Positions 19,474 to 28,679 of a stretch of DNA of 64,000 nucleotides are shown here, piece after piece. How positions within the stretch are numbered: position 1 is the first letter of the stretch; each line of letters starts with the position of its first letter. Both the position numbers and the translations under genes were made by a program. The stretch covers positions 157,766 through 221,765 of the forward strand of contig DAORMJ010000001.1 in assembly GCA_035440445.1 (NCBI GenBank). The letters run 5' to 3'. This DNA comes from Ga0077548 sp035440445 (GTDB lineage Bacteria > Pseudomonadota > Alphaproteobacteria > Rhizobiales > Xanthobacteraceae). Under the pieces are notes generated by a model. That model ran no database searches. It was not told where the DNA came from and worked only from the letters and a program-made list of their open reading frames with translations.

Positions 19474-20372
19474 ACGTTCGCGGGCTTAGCGCGCGGCCGG
19501 TTCACGAGCCAGATTCCGCAGGCGACCAAAGCGAGCGCGATCCACAGGAGCGGGCTCACTTTCTCGTTCAGGAAATAAGCGCCGGACAGCATCGCGAATA
19601 GCGGCGAGAGAAACGTGAAGACCGAAAGCGTCGATGCAGGATAGGTCCGCACCAGTGCGAACCATGCGAGATAAGACAGAAACGCCACGATCACGATCTG
19701 ATAGGCGAGCGAAGCCGCAACCAGACCGTCGAACTTCGTGATCCCGCTTTCTCCGAACAAAAGCGCGCCCGGCATGAACAGCGCGGTCATGCCGAGTTGG
19801 TAGGCGAGCGTCTTCGCCGGGTGAATTTTCGCGAGCGAACTCTTCTTGATGATGAGTGTCGTTGCCGCCCACAGCACGGCCGCGACCAGCATCATCATGT
19901 CGCCGATCAGCGCGGTCGCCGAAGGCAGCGAGAGACTGTCCGACAATGCGAGCACGAGTCCCGTGAAGGCGCAGAGCAGTCCCGCGATCTGCGCGAAACC
20001 CATGCGCTCGTTCGGCAGCAGGAAATGCGCGCCGATCGCGACCACGAAAGGCGTGGCATAAAGAAAGAGAATGCTGCGCGCGACATCGGTATAGACCAGC
20101 GCCCAGTAAATGAATGCAAACTCCGACGCGAACAGAAAGCCGACCAGCAATCCGACCGCCAACGTGCCGTCGCGCTCGAACAGCTTGATGCCGCGCAGAT
20201 AGCACCAGACGAGCAGGAGCAGGAATGCGCCTGCGCAGCGTAGCCCGCTCTGGAAGGCGGGCGACACCGCTTCGTTCGTGACCTTGATCGCGACCTGTTG
20301 GAAGCCCCATGTCGCGGTGAGCACGACCATGGCCAGTGCCGCGACGATGTCCAGCCTGTCGTGCTGTTTCAT
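19470..20372 (-). CDS. DMT-superfamily transporter (EamA family)
   Basis: A 300-aa inner-membrane protein with ten predicted hydrophobic helices arranged as two EamA repeats; WGFQQVAIKVTNEAVSP in the first helix loop is typical. EamA carriers export or import amino acids and metabolites; no substrate can be assigned. The start overlaps the oligopeptidase stop (ATGA), so the two are likely co-translated. Confidence 0.85.
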   Translation of the reverse strand: MKQHDRLDIVAALAMVVLTATWGFQQVAIKVTNEAVSPAFQSGLRCAGAFLLLLVWCYLRGIKLFERDGTLAVGLLVGFLFASEFAFIYWALVYTDVARSILFLYATPFVVAIGAHFLLPNERMGFAQIAGLLCAFTGLVLALSDSLSLPSATALIGDMMMLVAAVLWAATTLIIKKSSLAKIHPAKTLAYQLGMTALFMPGALLFGESGITKFDGLVAASLAYQIVIVAFLSYLAWFALVRTYPASTLSVFTFLSPLFAMLSGAYFLNEKVSPLLWIALALVACGIWLVNRPRAKPANV

Positions 20373-22510
20373 GCGCTGGCGTCGGCGCCCGCGGTCACGA
20401 TGGCAAAGACGTAAGCAATCGCGACTTCATCGAGCCGGTCGAAGCGGCCCGCGGCACCCCCGTGGCCCGCATCCATGTTGGTCTTGAGAAAGATCGGGTT
20501 CTCTCCCGTGTTGAACCGGCGCAGCTTCGCGGTCCATTTCGCGGGCTCCCAATAGGTCACGCGCGGATCGGTCAGGCCCGCAAGCACCAGCATGGCCGGA
20601 TAGGCTTTCGCCGCGACATTGTCGTAGGGCGAATAGCGCAGCATGCGTTCGAGCACGGCCTTGTCGGTCGCGGGGTTGCCCCATTCGGGCCATTCCGGCG
20701 GGGTGAGCGGCAGCGTGCCGTCGAGCATCGTGTTGATGACGTCGACGAAGGGCACTTCCGCGATGATGCCCGCGAACAGATCCGGCCGCAGGTTCGCGAC
20801 CGCGCCCATCAGGAGACCGCCCGCTGAGCCGCCATGCGCGACGATGCGGCTCGGGCTCGCAAATTTTTCGGCGACGAGATGGTCGCCGCAGGCGATGAAG
20901 TCGGTGAAGGTGTTCTCCTTCTTCTCCATCTTGCCGTCGAGATACCAGCGCCAGCCTTTGTCGGTGCCGCCGCGGATATGCGCGATGGCATAAACGAAAC
21001 CACGGTCGACCAGCGACAGGCGGCTCGTGGAGAAACTCGCCGGCATCGAAATGCCGTAGGAGCCGTAGCCATAGAGCAGGCAAGGGGCCGTGCCGTCGAT
21101 CTTGGTGCTGACGTGATGGATCAGCGAAATCGGCACGACCGCGCCGTCTTTGGCTTTTGCGAAGATACGGCGCGTCACGTAGTCGGCAGGATTGTGGCCC
21201 GAGGGCACTTCCTGACGCTTGCGCAGCACGCGCTCGCGTGTCCGCAGGTCGTAATCCCAGACTTCCGTCGGCGTCGTCATCGACGAATAATTGAACCGCA
21301 ACGTGTCGGTCACGAATTCGTAGCCCGTGGAAGAGCCCAGCGAATAGGCTTCTTCCTCGAACGCGATCGAATGCTCCGCGCCAGTTGCGATTTCGCGCAC
21401 GATGATGCGCGGCAGGCCCTCGTGACGCTCGAGCCGAGTCATCCAGGCCTGAAAGACCGAGCAATCGAGGATCAGCGTGCCCGCGCTGTGCGCGATGAGA
21501 TCGCGCCAGTTCGCGCGGCCCGGATTGGCGAGCGGCGTGGTCACGATCTTGAAGTCTTCCGCCCCGTCCGCGTTCGTCAATAGGACAAGAATGTCCTCGC
21601 CATTGAACGACGGATGATGCTCGACCTCGTAACGCATCCCGACTGTGCGCGGCTCGATCAGGCGCGGCTTGGCGGATGGGTTGTGCAGGTCGAGCAGATA
21701 GACTTCGGAGGTGTCGTGATCGCCGGCCGAAATGGCGCCATAGCGGCCAGCCTGCAACTCGCCGAGATGGACGAAGAAGCCCTTGTCGAATTCTTCGTAG
21801 ATGAGTTCGTCGTCCGCTTGCTTTTGGCCGAGGCGGTGCAGATAGACGCGAGAAGGGCGATGCTCGGCATCGAGCTTGATGTAATAGAAGCCGCTGGCGT
21901 CGGCGAGCCAGAGTGCGGCGCCACCAGTGTCTGTGACGAGATCGTCGCGGTCGGCATGGCTCGAAAGATCGCGCACGCGCAGCGAATAGAGTTCGGAGCC
22001 CTTGTCGTCATAGCCCCAGGCGAGGAGCTTGTGATCGGGCGAATGCGAAACGCCGCCGAGCGAGAAATAGGATTTGTCTTTCGCAAGCGCGTCGCCATCC
22101 AGCATCACTTCTTCCGCGCCGCCACCGGAAGGTTTGCGGCAGACCAGCGGATGCTGCCCGCCTTCGCGATAGCGGGAGAAGTATTCATAAGGGCCATCGC
22201 GGGATGGCACCGAGGAATCGTCTTCCTTGATGCGGCCGCGCATTTCCGCGATCAGCTTTTTCTTCAGCGGCTCATACGGCGCGAAAGCTTTTTCGGTATA
22301 GGCGTTCTCAGCTTCGAGATAGGTGCGGATGCGCGGTTGCAGGACCGAGGTGTCGCGAAACACTTCCTGCCATTTGGGGTCACGCAGCCAAGCGAAATCG
22401 TCCACGAGGGTGATCCCGTGGACGATCTGTTGCGAGGCTATGCTTTCAGCCGATGGGGTCGCGCCGAGCGCGGTTACGTTCCAGCCTGAATTACTTGCCG
22501 CCTTGGTCAT
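20369..22510 (-). CDS. ptrB: Oligopeptidase B-like S9 family serine peptidase
   Basis: A 713-aa prolyl-oligopeptidase-family enzyme: an N-terminal beta-propeller (FAWLRDPKW, FSRYREGGQHPL, HSPDHKLLAWGYDDKGSE) and a C-terminal alpha/beta-hydrolase domain. The triad is Ser562 in GGSAGG, Asp648 in LTDPRVTYWEP and His683 in DAGHGG. It cleaves short peptides after basic residues in the cytoplasm. Its start overlaps the end of msrB by 20 bp and its stop overlaps the DMT transporter start. Confidence 0.92.
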   Translation of the reverse strand: MTKAASNSGWNVTALGATPSAESIASQQIVHGITLVDDFAWLRDPKWQEVFRDTSVLQPRIRTYLEAENAYTEKAFAPYEPLKKKLIAEMRGRIKEDDSSVPSRDGPYEYFSRYREGGQHPLVCRKPSGGGAEEVMLDGDALAKDKSYFSLGGVSHSPDHKLLAWGYDDKGSELYSLRVRDLSSHADRDDLVTDTGGAALWLADASGFYYIKLDAEHRPSRVYLHRLGQKQADDELIYEEFDKGFFVHLGELQAGRYGAISAGDHDTSEVYLLDLHNPSAKPRLIEPRTVGMRYEVEHHPSFNGEDILVLLTNADGAEDFKIVTTPLANPGRANWRDLIAHSAGTLILDCSVFQAWMTRLERHEGLPRIIVREIATGAEHSIAFEEEAYSLGSSTGYEFVTDTLRFNYSSMTTPTEVWDYDLRTRERVLRKRQEVPSGHNPADYVTRRIFAKAKDGAVVPISLIHHVSTKIDGTAPCLLYGYGSYGISMPASFSTSRLSLVDRGFVYAIAHIRGGTDKGWRWYLDGKMEKKENTFTDFIACGDHLVAEKFASPSRIVAHGGSAGGLLMGAVANLRPDLFAGIIAEVPFVDVINTMLDGTLPLTPPEWPEWGNPATDKAVLERMLRYSPYDNVAAKAYPAMLVLAGLTDPRVTYWEPAKWTAKLRRFNTGENPIFLKTNMDAGHGGAAGRFDRLDEVAIAYVFAIVTAGADASA

Positions 22511-22916
22511 CTGATTTTTGCAACTTCAATGCATGACCGTTCATGCAATAGCGCATTCCGGTCGGGTTGGGTCCGTCCGGGAATACGTGTCCGAGATGCG
22601 CCTCGCAAGAGGCGCAGCGGATTTCGGTGCGGCGCATCAAAAATGAATTATCCTGATGTTCGGAAACCGCGCCGCCTTCGATCGGCTTGTAGAAGCTCGG
22701 CCATCCGGAACCGGAATCATATTTGGTTTCGGAGGAAAACAGCGGCGCGCCGCAGGCGACGCAGTTATAGACGCCCTTGCTCTTTTCATTGAGGTAGGGG
22801 CCGGTCCATGCCGGCTCGGTGCCGTGTTCGCGTGTGATGCGATACTGTTCCGGCGTCAGCGCCTGCTGCCACTCGGCATCGGACTTGACGACCTTGGGAC
22901 GGTTGGTCTCGGACAT
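22491..22916 (-). CDS. msrB: Peptide-methionine (R)-S-oxide reductase
   Basis: Reduces methionine-R-sulfoxide in proteins. The 141-aa MsrB domain has the zinc CxxC pairs (Cys52/55, Cys101/104), the GSGWPSF motif and the catalytic Cys124 in MRYCMNGHAL. The start MSETNRP is the natural family start, although the frame stays open for another 101 codons upstream. First gene of an msrB-ptrB-DMT run. Confidence 0.93.
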   Translation of the reverse strand: MSETNRPKVVKSDAEWQQALTPEQYRITREHGTEPAWTGPYLNEKSKGVYNCVACGAPLFSSETKYDSGSGWPSFYKPIEGGAVSEHQDNSFLMRRTEIRCASCEAHLGHVFPDGPNPTGMRYCMNGHALKLQKSDDQGGK

Positions 22917-23219
22917 GGGTCTGCTCCGGGTTCGATTTTCCGTACCAGAGGTATGCCTCGGCCCGGCAGGCTGCAAGCCGGGAGTCTTACACAAGCGCGC
23001 GAGCGCGAAATGCCTCGCGAGATCGTAACCGGTACCGCTGCCTGCCGCGCGGCGTTCCGCGCGCAGCGAACGCCGCAGCCGCGCCTCCTGCGTGGGATTG
23101 CCGGCTCCGAGGAAAGCATGCTGCCGCCGCAGCAGATCCTCTCTCGTTTCCGTGCGGAAGGCACGAATGTGAGCCCATGCGGGGCCGCGCACGATAATCG
23201 GGGGCGCTCGGAAAGCCAT
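22917..23219 (-). CDS. Open frame upstream of msrB, possible small protein or N-terminal extension
   Basis: An ATG at 23219 has a good RBS (GGAG, 8 nt away) and opens 101 codons that run in frame, without a stop, into msrB. The first 75 or so codons have coding-like third positions (MAFRAPPIIVRGPAWAHI at the start); the last 25 look non-coding. Either MsrB is made with a long extension, or a small independent gene ends by an indel here, or the frame is chance in high-GC DNA. No family is recognised. Confidence 0.3.
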
Positions 23220-23273
23220 CGCGATAACTCCTGCTTCGGAAAGCGGGAATTTTCGCGGGATTTGACGGCGCGG

Positions 23274-23412
23274 GGATATATTCCTATAGAAGGAAGCCGG
23301 CGCTTCTTCGTAAGCCTTTCTCCACGCAGAGAGATTCAGGGAGAAAATATTTTTTCCAAAAAACCTATTTCCCCGCTCTCGCCGTATTCGCTAGGGTAAG
23401 TATATATTCCTA
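23274..23412. promoter_or_regulatory. AT-rich control region with TATATTCCTA direct repeats
   Basis: TATATTCCTA occurs at 23277-23286 and again at 23403-23412, 126 bp apart, around an A/T-rich stretch (23341-23370) that stands out in this GC-rich window. It precedes the DnaA-domain-like gene and could hold its promoter or a self-binding site; nothing coding is seen in it. Confidence 0.4.
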
Positions 23413-23431
23413 GTAACGGGAGTGGCTCTGG

Positions 23432-23809
23432 ATGTATGGTGTAATTTGTTCCGAGACGGCGAACCGCAAGCGCGCGAAAAGCGGTTCGGAGCCGCCGCCG
23501 AGCATATCGTTGTTGTGTCTGCTTGCGGCCCGCCTTGCGGCGAGCGCGGTCGGCGTTCCCGCCTCGGAAATTTCCTTGAGCCGCCGCTCGTCGCGCCGCG
23601 TCTCGACGGCGCGTCAGCTCGGCATTTATCTCGCGCACACGGCGGCGGGATTGCCGCTCGTGAAAGTGGCGGAGTGCTTCGGGCGCGATCGCACCACCGC
23701 CGCGCATGCCTGCCGCCTCATTGAAGACCGGCGCGATGATCGCCGCTTCGACGCCGAGTTGAACGAGCTCGAAGATCTGCTCCGCATGTTTTGTGGAGGC
23801 GTCCGGTGA
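23432..23809 (+). CDS. DnaA domain IV-like helix-turn-helix protein
   Basis: A 125-aa protein. Residues 58-100 (STARQLGIYLAHTAAGLPL, then KVAECFGRDRTTAAHACRLI) match the DNA-binding domain IV of DnaA, including the xGRDRTTxxHAC signature helix, but there is no AAA+ domain. It probably binds DnaA-box-like or other sites as a regulator. The RBS GGGAG is 8 nt before ATG. The stop overlaps the next gene's GTG start (GTGA), so the two form one unit. Confidence 0.7.
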   Translation: MYGVICSETANRKRAKSGSEPPPSISLLCLLAARLAASAVGVPASEISLSRRSSRRVSTARQLGIYLAHTAAGLPLVKVAECFGRDRTTAAHACRLIEDRRDDRRFDAELNELEDLLRMFCGGVR

Positions 23810-24402
23810 AGAAGACGCGCAAAGAACCGCAGGACTTCCTGCGCCAGCATGGCGTAGGAAAAGCCGGCAAGGAGAACGCCCGGATCGCCCCCGACGCGCT
23901 CCTCGTCAACGAAAGCGAAAGCCCGCTCGCCTGGCTCGCGCGGCGCAAGGACGTGAACGGGAAGCCGATGATCGATGCGGCGCAATTTGCCGCCGGCGAG
24001 CGTCTGCGCGCCGACTTCACCCGTGCGGCGATGACGCCGCGCATCGGTGCGAACTTCTCCGCACCTGTCGCGCATGGGCGCCGCGGCAGCGGCGAAAGTG
24101 CCGCGTTCTATTCCGATATCGTGATTGCCGCAAAAGAGCGGATGAACCTCGCGCTGGACGCGGCGGGCCCGGAGTTCTCCGGCCTGCTCCTCGACGTTTG
24201 CTGCTTTCTCAAAGGACTGGAAACCGTCGAACAGGAGCGCGGCTGGCCGCGGCGCACGTCCAAGGTTGTGCTCGGCCTCGCGCTCGATCGCCTCGCGCGG
24301 CATTACGGGATCGGCGTGGCAGTCACCGGCAAAAATCGCGCGCCGATCCGCGGCTGGCAGGCCGAAGGCGCAAGACCCACGATGGATGCGCAGCGTGATT
24401 AG
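23806..24402 (+). CDS. DUF6456 domain-containing protein
   Basis: A 198-aa protein starting at GTG, coupled to the DnaA-like gene by a 4-bp overlap. The C-terminal half (AAKERMNLALDAAGPEFSG, then LLLDVCCFLKGLETVEQERG) is the conserved DUF6456 helical domain of alphaproteobacteria. Function is unknown; pairing with an HTH protein suggests a regulatory role. Its stop codon lies at the left arm of a palindromic repeat. Confidence 0.7.
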   Translation: MKKTRKEPQDFLRQHGVGKAGKENARIAPDALLVNESESPLAWLARRKDVNGKPMIDAAQFAAGERLRADFTRAAMTPRIGANFSAPVAHGRRGSGESAAFYSDIVIAAKERMNLALDAAGPEFSGLLLDVCCFLKGLETVEQERGWPRRTSKVVLGLALDRLARHYGIGVAVTGKNRAPIRGWQAEGARPTMDAQRD

Positions 24403-24450
24403 AGCATGATCCCGAAACGTCTGAAGCGGTTCTCGGAACAGATCATGCTC
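24402..24450. repeat. Interspersed palindromic repeat, GAGCATGATC family, copy 2
   Basis: Perfect outer arms GAGCATGATC and GATCATGCTC with an inner CGGTTCTCGG segment. It sits between convergent genes (DUF6456 and sufE), a usual place for such elements, and may act as a bidirectional terminator. Confidence 0.75.
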
Positions 24451-24457
24451 AAGAAAA

Positions 24458-24874
24458 TCAGGCTGCGAGCACTTCCTTCGCGTCGCGTTTCATGCGCTCG
24501 ACCATGGAACGGAAGCCGTTCGAGCGTTGCGGCGTCAGATGTTCGCCAAGCCCGAGCTGATTGAACACGGCATTGGCGTCGGTTTCGAGAATGGTTTTGG
24601 CCTGCTCGCCGGAATAAAGCGCGAGCAGGATCGCGACGAGCCCTTTCACGATATGCGCGTCGCTGTCGCCCTGAAACTCGATCACGCCGCCGGGCTTGGG
24701 GTGGCTGGTAAGCCAGACCTGGCTCGCGCAGCCCTGCACTTTATTCTGGTCGGTGTGGTCCGCAGCCGGCAGCTCCGGCAGCTTGCGGCCGAGCTCGATC
24801 ACATAGCGGTAGCGATCGTCCCAGCTATCCAGCAGTTCGAAGTCGTCGAGGATTTTTTCGATGCGCTCGTTCAT
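24458..24874 (-). CDS. sufE: SufE family cysteine desulfurase accessory protein
   Basis: Accepts persulfide sulfur from SufS for Fe-S cluster assembly. The 138-aa protein has the sulfur-accepting Cys49 in KVQGCASQVW and the family helices (ILDDFELLDSWDDRYRYVIE, LPELPAADHT). The start MNERIEK is the family start; an 11-codon upstream Met has no support. Confidence 0.92.
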   Translation of the reverse strand: MNERIEKILDDFELLDSWDDRYRYVIELGRKLPELPAADHTDQNKVQGCASQVWLTSHPKPGGVIEFQGDSDAHIVKGLVAILLALYSGEQAKTILETDANAVFNQLGLGEHLTPQRSNGFRSMVERMKRDAKEVLAA

Positions 24875-24919
24875 GGCCGCTATATAGGCGGCGCGGCGAG
24901 AACGCACAATTTGGAAAGG

Positions 24920-25327
24920 CTAGCCCGCCCGGCGATGCGGGTTCTGCGGTCCGGCGGTCTTTTCGGGTGCCATCCACGGCAATTCGCGGTCTTCCGCCGT
25001 CAGCGTGTCGCGGCCCGGACGCGGGGTCGATCCGGTCGGCAGGTCCTGCTTCGAGATCGTCTCGGCGGAGTTCGATGAAAGCATTTCGTAGAGCATGCGC
25101 GCGCCGTTCTGCGCCTTCTGGCCGAATACCTGCAATGCCTGCGAGCCGATCGCGCAGGCATCGGGTTCGCGTTGGCAGAAACCGCGCGCATCCTTGATCG
25201 CGGCCTGTGCGGCGCCGATCGCTTCGAAGGTGCTGATGTCGGGCGTATTGGAATCGGTTTTCGCTCCCGCCGGCAACAGCACGACGACGATCAAAAGCCA
25301 GAACGCTACACGCAACAGAAAGAACAT
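24920..25327 (-). CDS. DUF5330 domain-containing membrane-anchored protein
   Basis: A 135-aa protein with a single N-terminal hydrophobic helix (MFFLLRVAFWLLIVVVLLP), then a short conserved region (ISTFEAIGAAQAAIKDARGFC, REPDACAIGSQAL) with two cysteines, and a disordered Pro-rich tail. DUF5330 is found in rhizobia, with no known function. It is probably secreted or periplasmic, anchored by the helix. Confidence 0.7.
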   Translation of the reverse strand: MFFLLRVAFWLLIVVVLLPAGAKTDSNTPDISTFEAIGAAQAAIKDARGFCQREPDACAIGSQALQVFGQKAQNGARMLYEMLSSNSAETISKQDLPTGSTPRPGRDTLTAEDRELPWMAPEKTAGPQNPHRRAG

Positions 25328-25600
25328 GACGCCTTCAGTCCCTGCGCGGCTTATCTGCCGCGTCATGGCGGACCCTAGCGCGGACCCCTTCAAAGAAGCG
25401 TTCGGCTTTCGAGGCGCATTGCGGAAATTCCGGCAACAATTTCGAAACTATTTGGCCGGAGCGCCGTGCGCGAGACGGTACAGGATGAGAACGAAGGTCT
25501 CGGCTCGGAAACCGATCGTTCACCATGACGCTGGATCGGGTGGAAACCATGCGAAATCAACGCATTCGGAGCGGTCTTCCGCTGTCTCGACGCACGGAAT

Positions 25601-25615
25601 TTAGGGTTCGCTTAA
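25601..25615 (+). promoter_or_regulatory. Near-consensus CtrA-type box
   Basis: TTAG-N7-TTAA, one base off the TTAA-N7-TTAA CtrA consensus, lies about 95 bp before the histidine kinase start. The whole gap 25328-25708 (381 bp) shows no convincing gene; a short GC-rich frame in its middle looks like noise. Confidence 0.35.
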
Positions 25616-25708
25616 GTGCGCGCTTTTACTGTCGGCAAACGAGGCGAAGGAAGGCGCGCAAGGCTTCGGTTTTGCAGGCGCCAGTAAGAAGTAGAGTTGC
25701 GTAGTTCC

Positions 25709-27523
25709 ATGCTGATGCCCGTGCGGGCTTATCTCGATGCGCTGATTCATCCCGATGCGCGCCAGGACGCTCTGGTCGCGGCGCGGCATCGCGCTTTCTT
25801 CGCGACCCGGCTGTTCGTCGGCCTGTCCGCGCTTGCGGTGCTGCCGCTTTATCTCGCCTGGCGCGGCGTTCCCGGTCCGGTGGAAGTGATCGCGCTCGGC
25901 TGGGCGCTGACGCCGCTTCTCCTGGTCATGTATCTTTCCCGCAGCGGCCGTTACGAGCGCGCGCAGCTTTTTTCCGCCTGTGCGCTCGCGACCTTGATCG
26001 GCTTGATCGGAGCCACGACCGGCGGCATCGTTTCCTTCGCCGCGCCATGGCTTGTCGTCATTGCGCTCGAGGCTTCGCTTTCCGCGTCGCGTCGGCTGAT
26101 TGCGGCGACCATCGCGATTTCGCTCATCACGGCCGTGGCGCTTTGGCTGATCGTGCCTGCGCCGCAGCAGGTAGTTTTTCATCAGGACTGGATCGCGCTC
26201 GCGGGTGTGGTCACCGCGTCGATCTATGCCGGGGGCATTGCGCTGGCCAACAGCACCTTCGTTCGCGAGGGCGACTTCGCGAAACTAGCGAGCGAGGCGC
26301 GCTACAAGCTGCTCGCGCAGAATATGTCGGACGTGATTGCCCGCCATGGCACCGATGGCGGCGTGACGTTCCTGTCGCCCGCCGTCGAGCAGCTTGCCGG
26401 AGTGCCTGCGAGCGATCTTCTCGGCCACAAGCTCTCTGATCGCGTCCACCTTGCCGATCGCCCTGCATTCCTGACCGCGATTTCGGACGCATCCCGGAGT
26501 GACCAGCCGGTGTCGCTCGAATTCCGCCTGCAGCGCGAGCGCTTCGACGGCGATCAGCGCGCGGCTCCCGAATTCATCTGGGTGGAAATGCGCAGTCACG
26601 CGATCGATCCCGGCTTCGCGGCTCCATCTTATGAAACGGCGCGGCCGGTGGTTTCCGTATTCCGCGATATTTCGCGCCGCAAGGCCGACGCGCTTGCGCT
26701 GGACCATGCGCGCAGCGATGCCGAACGCGCGAACGACGCCAAGAGCAAGTTCCTCGCGACCGTAAGCCACGAGTTGCGCACGCCGCTGAACGCGATCATC
26801 GGCTTCTCGGAAATGCTCGCGCGCGAAGAGGAAATGAAGCTCGACGCCGCGCGCAGGCAGGATTACGCGCGGCTGATCCGCGATTCAGGCGATCATCTGC
26901 TCGCGGTCGTGAACGGCATTCTCGATATGTCGCGGATCGAAGCGGGGCATTTCGAGATCGTGACGGAGCCCTTCGCCGTGCGGCCCTTGATAGAGAACTG
27001 CCGCAAGATGCTTTCGCTGCGCGCCGAGCAGGCGGGGATTCAGCTTTTCGCAGACGTCGCGGGCGATCTTCCCGAAATCAACGCGGACCCCCGCGCGTTC
27101 CGGCAGGTGGTGATCAATCTCGTCTCGAACGCGATCAAGTTCACCGAAGCCGGCGGCAAGGTCGATATGACGGCGCGTTCGTCCGGCGGCATGCTCGAAC
27201 TGGTCGTGTGCGACACCGGTGTCGGCATTCCCGAAGCGGATCTCGCCCGTCTCGGCGATCCGTTCTTCCAGGGCCGCTCGTCTTACGACCGCATGTATGA
27301 AGGCACCGGCCTCGGTCTCTCGGTAGTGATGGGGCTTGTGAAGCTCCATGGCGGCACGGTCCAGATCGAAAGCCGCCTGCGGAAGGGTACCAAGGTATCG
27401 GTGCGGCTGCCGCTCGACTGTCACTCCGCGGCCAAGGCCATCGGTACGAGTCAGGTCACGAAATTCCCCCAGCGCACGGTTCATTCCATGCGCGACGAAA
27501 TGAAGGTCAGGAAAAGTGCGTAA
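25709..27523 (+). CDS. Membrane-bound PAS-domain sensor histidine kinase (PleC/DivJ-like)
   Basis: A 604-aa kinase. About six hydrophobic segments lie in residues 30-185, a PAS domain (NMSDVIARHGTDGGVTFLSP) at roughly 200-325, then HisKA with His354 in SHELRTPLNAI and an HATPase_c domain (NLVSNAIKF, DTGVGIP, GTGLGLSV). Architecture and HisKA sequence resemble the PleC/DivJ group of cell-cycle kinases, but the name is not certain. It overlaps the downstream peptidoglycan-binding gene by 8 bp and a CtrA-like site lies upstream. Confidence 0.8.
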   Translation: MLMPVRAYLDALIHPDARQDALVAARHRAFFATRLFVGLSALAVLPLYLAWRGVPGPVEVIALGWALTPLLLVMYLSRSGRYERAQLFSACALATLIGLIGATTGGIVSFAAPWLVVIALEASLSASRRLIAATIAISLITAVALWLIVPAPQQVVFHQDWIALAGVVTASIYAGGIALANSTFVREGDFAKLASEARYKLLAQNMSDVIARHGTDGGVTFLSPAVEQLAGVPASDLLGHKLSDRVHLADRPAFLTAISDASRSDQPVSLEFRLQRERFDGDQRAAPEFIWVEMRSHAIDPGFAAPSYETARPVVSVFRDISRRKADALALDHARSDAERANDAKSKFLATVSHELRTPLNAIIGFSEMLAREEEMKLDAARRQDYARLIRDSGDHLLAVVNGILDMSRIEAGHFEIVTEPFAVRPLIENCRKMLSLRAEQAGIQLFADVAGDLPEINADPRAFRQVVINLVSNAIKFTEAGGKVDMTARSSGGMLELVVCDTGVGIPEADLARLGDPFFQGRSSYDRMYEGTGLGLSVVMGLVKLHGGTVQIESRLRKGTKVSVRLPLDCHSAAKAIGTSQVTKFPQRTVHSMRDEMKVRKSA

Positions 27524-28238
27524 ACGCAGCCCCGCACGCCGCGCGCGTCAGGATCAGGAAGACGACTTCGAGGCCGCACCAAAGCGCCGCTCGCTGCTGC
27601 GCCGCGCATTGGGATTGCTGCTGCCTCGGCGCATCACCGATACGGTTGCGCTTGCAGTAGCGACCGCCGCGTCACTGGCTGTGGTCGTCAATGCCGTTGC
27701 CTTCCAGCAGAATACTGCGCCCGCCACGCTCGAACGCCTGATTTCGGGCAACGACGACGCGCCGACGCCGCAGCGCCGTCCGGCCGATGCGCCGGCGCGC
27801 AACATGAACGATCTGATCCAGAACATTCAGCGCGAGCTTTCCGTCCGCGGGTTTTATAATGGCGCGGTCGATGGCGTGCCGGGCCCGCGCACCGAACAGG
27901 CCATCCGCGATTTCCAGAAGGGCAAGGGCGGCCAGAATACGCTCGAGCCCAACGACGCACTCCTGAACATGATCCGCAAGACCCCGGTCAAGAGCGACGT
28001 CACCGGCTCGATCACCACCCCCGCGCAGAACGAGGGAAAATCCCTTCGCATTCTTTCGCTGCAGCGGGCGCTGGCGCGGCTTGGCTACGGACCGATCCGG
28101 CTGACCGGCACCTTCAGCCCGGACACGAAAGACGCGATCGAGCGCTTCGAGCGCGACTGGCGAATGCCGGTCACCGGACTGATGTCCGATAACCTTTTCA
28201 CCAAGCTCGCTTCCGTCAACGGCACGCCGATCGATTGA
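27516..28238 (+). CDS. Membrane-anchored peptidoglycan-binding domain protein
   Basis: A 240-aa protein starting at GTG inside the end of the kinase gene. It has a basic, Arg-rich cytoplasmic N-terminus, one transmembrane helix (TVALAVATAASLAVVVNAVA) and two PG_binding_1 repeats in the periplasm (IQRELSVRGFYNGAVDGVPG and LQRALARLGYGPIRLTGTFS). It probably ties the membrane to the cell wall. The overlap with the kinase suggests joint expression. Confidence 0.8.
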   Translation: MRKRSPARRARQDQEDDFEAAPKRRSLLRRALGLLLPRRITDTVALAVATAASLAVVVNAVAFQQNTAPATLERLISGNDDAPTPQRRPADAPARNMNDLIQNIQRELSVRGFYNGAVDGVPGPRTEQAIRDFQKGKGGQNTLEPNDALLNMIRKTPVKSDVTGSITTPAQNEGKSLRILSLQRALARLGYGPIRLTGTFSPDTKDAIERFERDWRMPVTGLMSDNLFTKLASVNGTPID

Positions 28239-28304
28239 TTCTGGTCATCGCGGCCCGTTCAGATTACTGCTTCGTGATCTGCTTCCTGCCGTAAGGTCAC
28301 GCGC

Positions 28305-28652
28305 GTGCGTCTGAAGAGTGCCATCTGGGTCGCGGCCTATGTCCGCCGGTGCAACGCCGAAGGCAGTTATGCCGTCGTCCGCCGCCGCGGCGCGGAGGAA
28401 GCGGGCGCTATCTTCGTGAAGATTTCGAAGCTCGACGGCACCGCGGCTCTTTTCGGACCGGCGCCGCAAACCGCTTTCGACGATGCGCGGCCTTCCGATC
28501 ATTTGTTCGCGCCGTTCTTCGCAGCGGCCTTCGTCGCCGAAGCCGATGTCGAAGCGCGGATCCTGCGGGAGCAGAAGTTCGATCCTGACCTGTGGCTCGT
28601 CGAGGTCGAGGATCGCGGCGGCAGGAACTTTCTGTTGCTCGCGCGGCAATAG
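28305..28652 (+). CDS. DUF1491 family protein
   Basis: A 115-aa soluble protein with the family start AIWVAAYVRRCNAEGSYAVV and end DPDLWLVEVEDRGGR. DUF1491 is confined to alphaproteobacteria and has no known activity. Start is GTG with AAGGT upstream; no ATG alternative is close. Confidence 0.8.
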   Translation: MRLKSAIWVAAYVRRCNAEGSYAVVRRRGAEEAGAIFVKISKLDGTAALFGPAPQTAFDDARPSDHLFAPFFAAAFVAEADVEARILREQKFDPDLWLVEVEDRGGRNFLLLARQ

Positions 28653-28679
28653 AACGACGCCTGATTCAACTTCGATGCG

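Noticed and set aside
25371..25615. Plus-strand frame of about 80 codons before the histidine kinase
   Set aside because: Weak start, no recognisable sequence, and it runs over the CtrA-like site.
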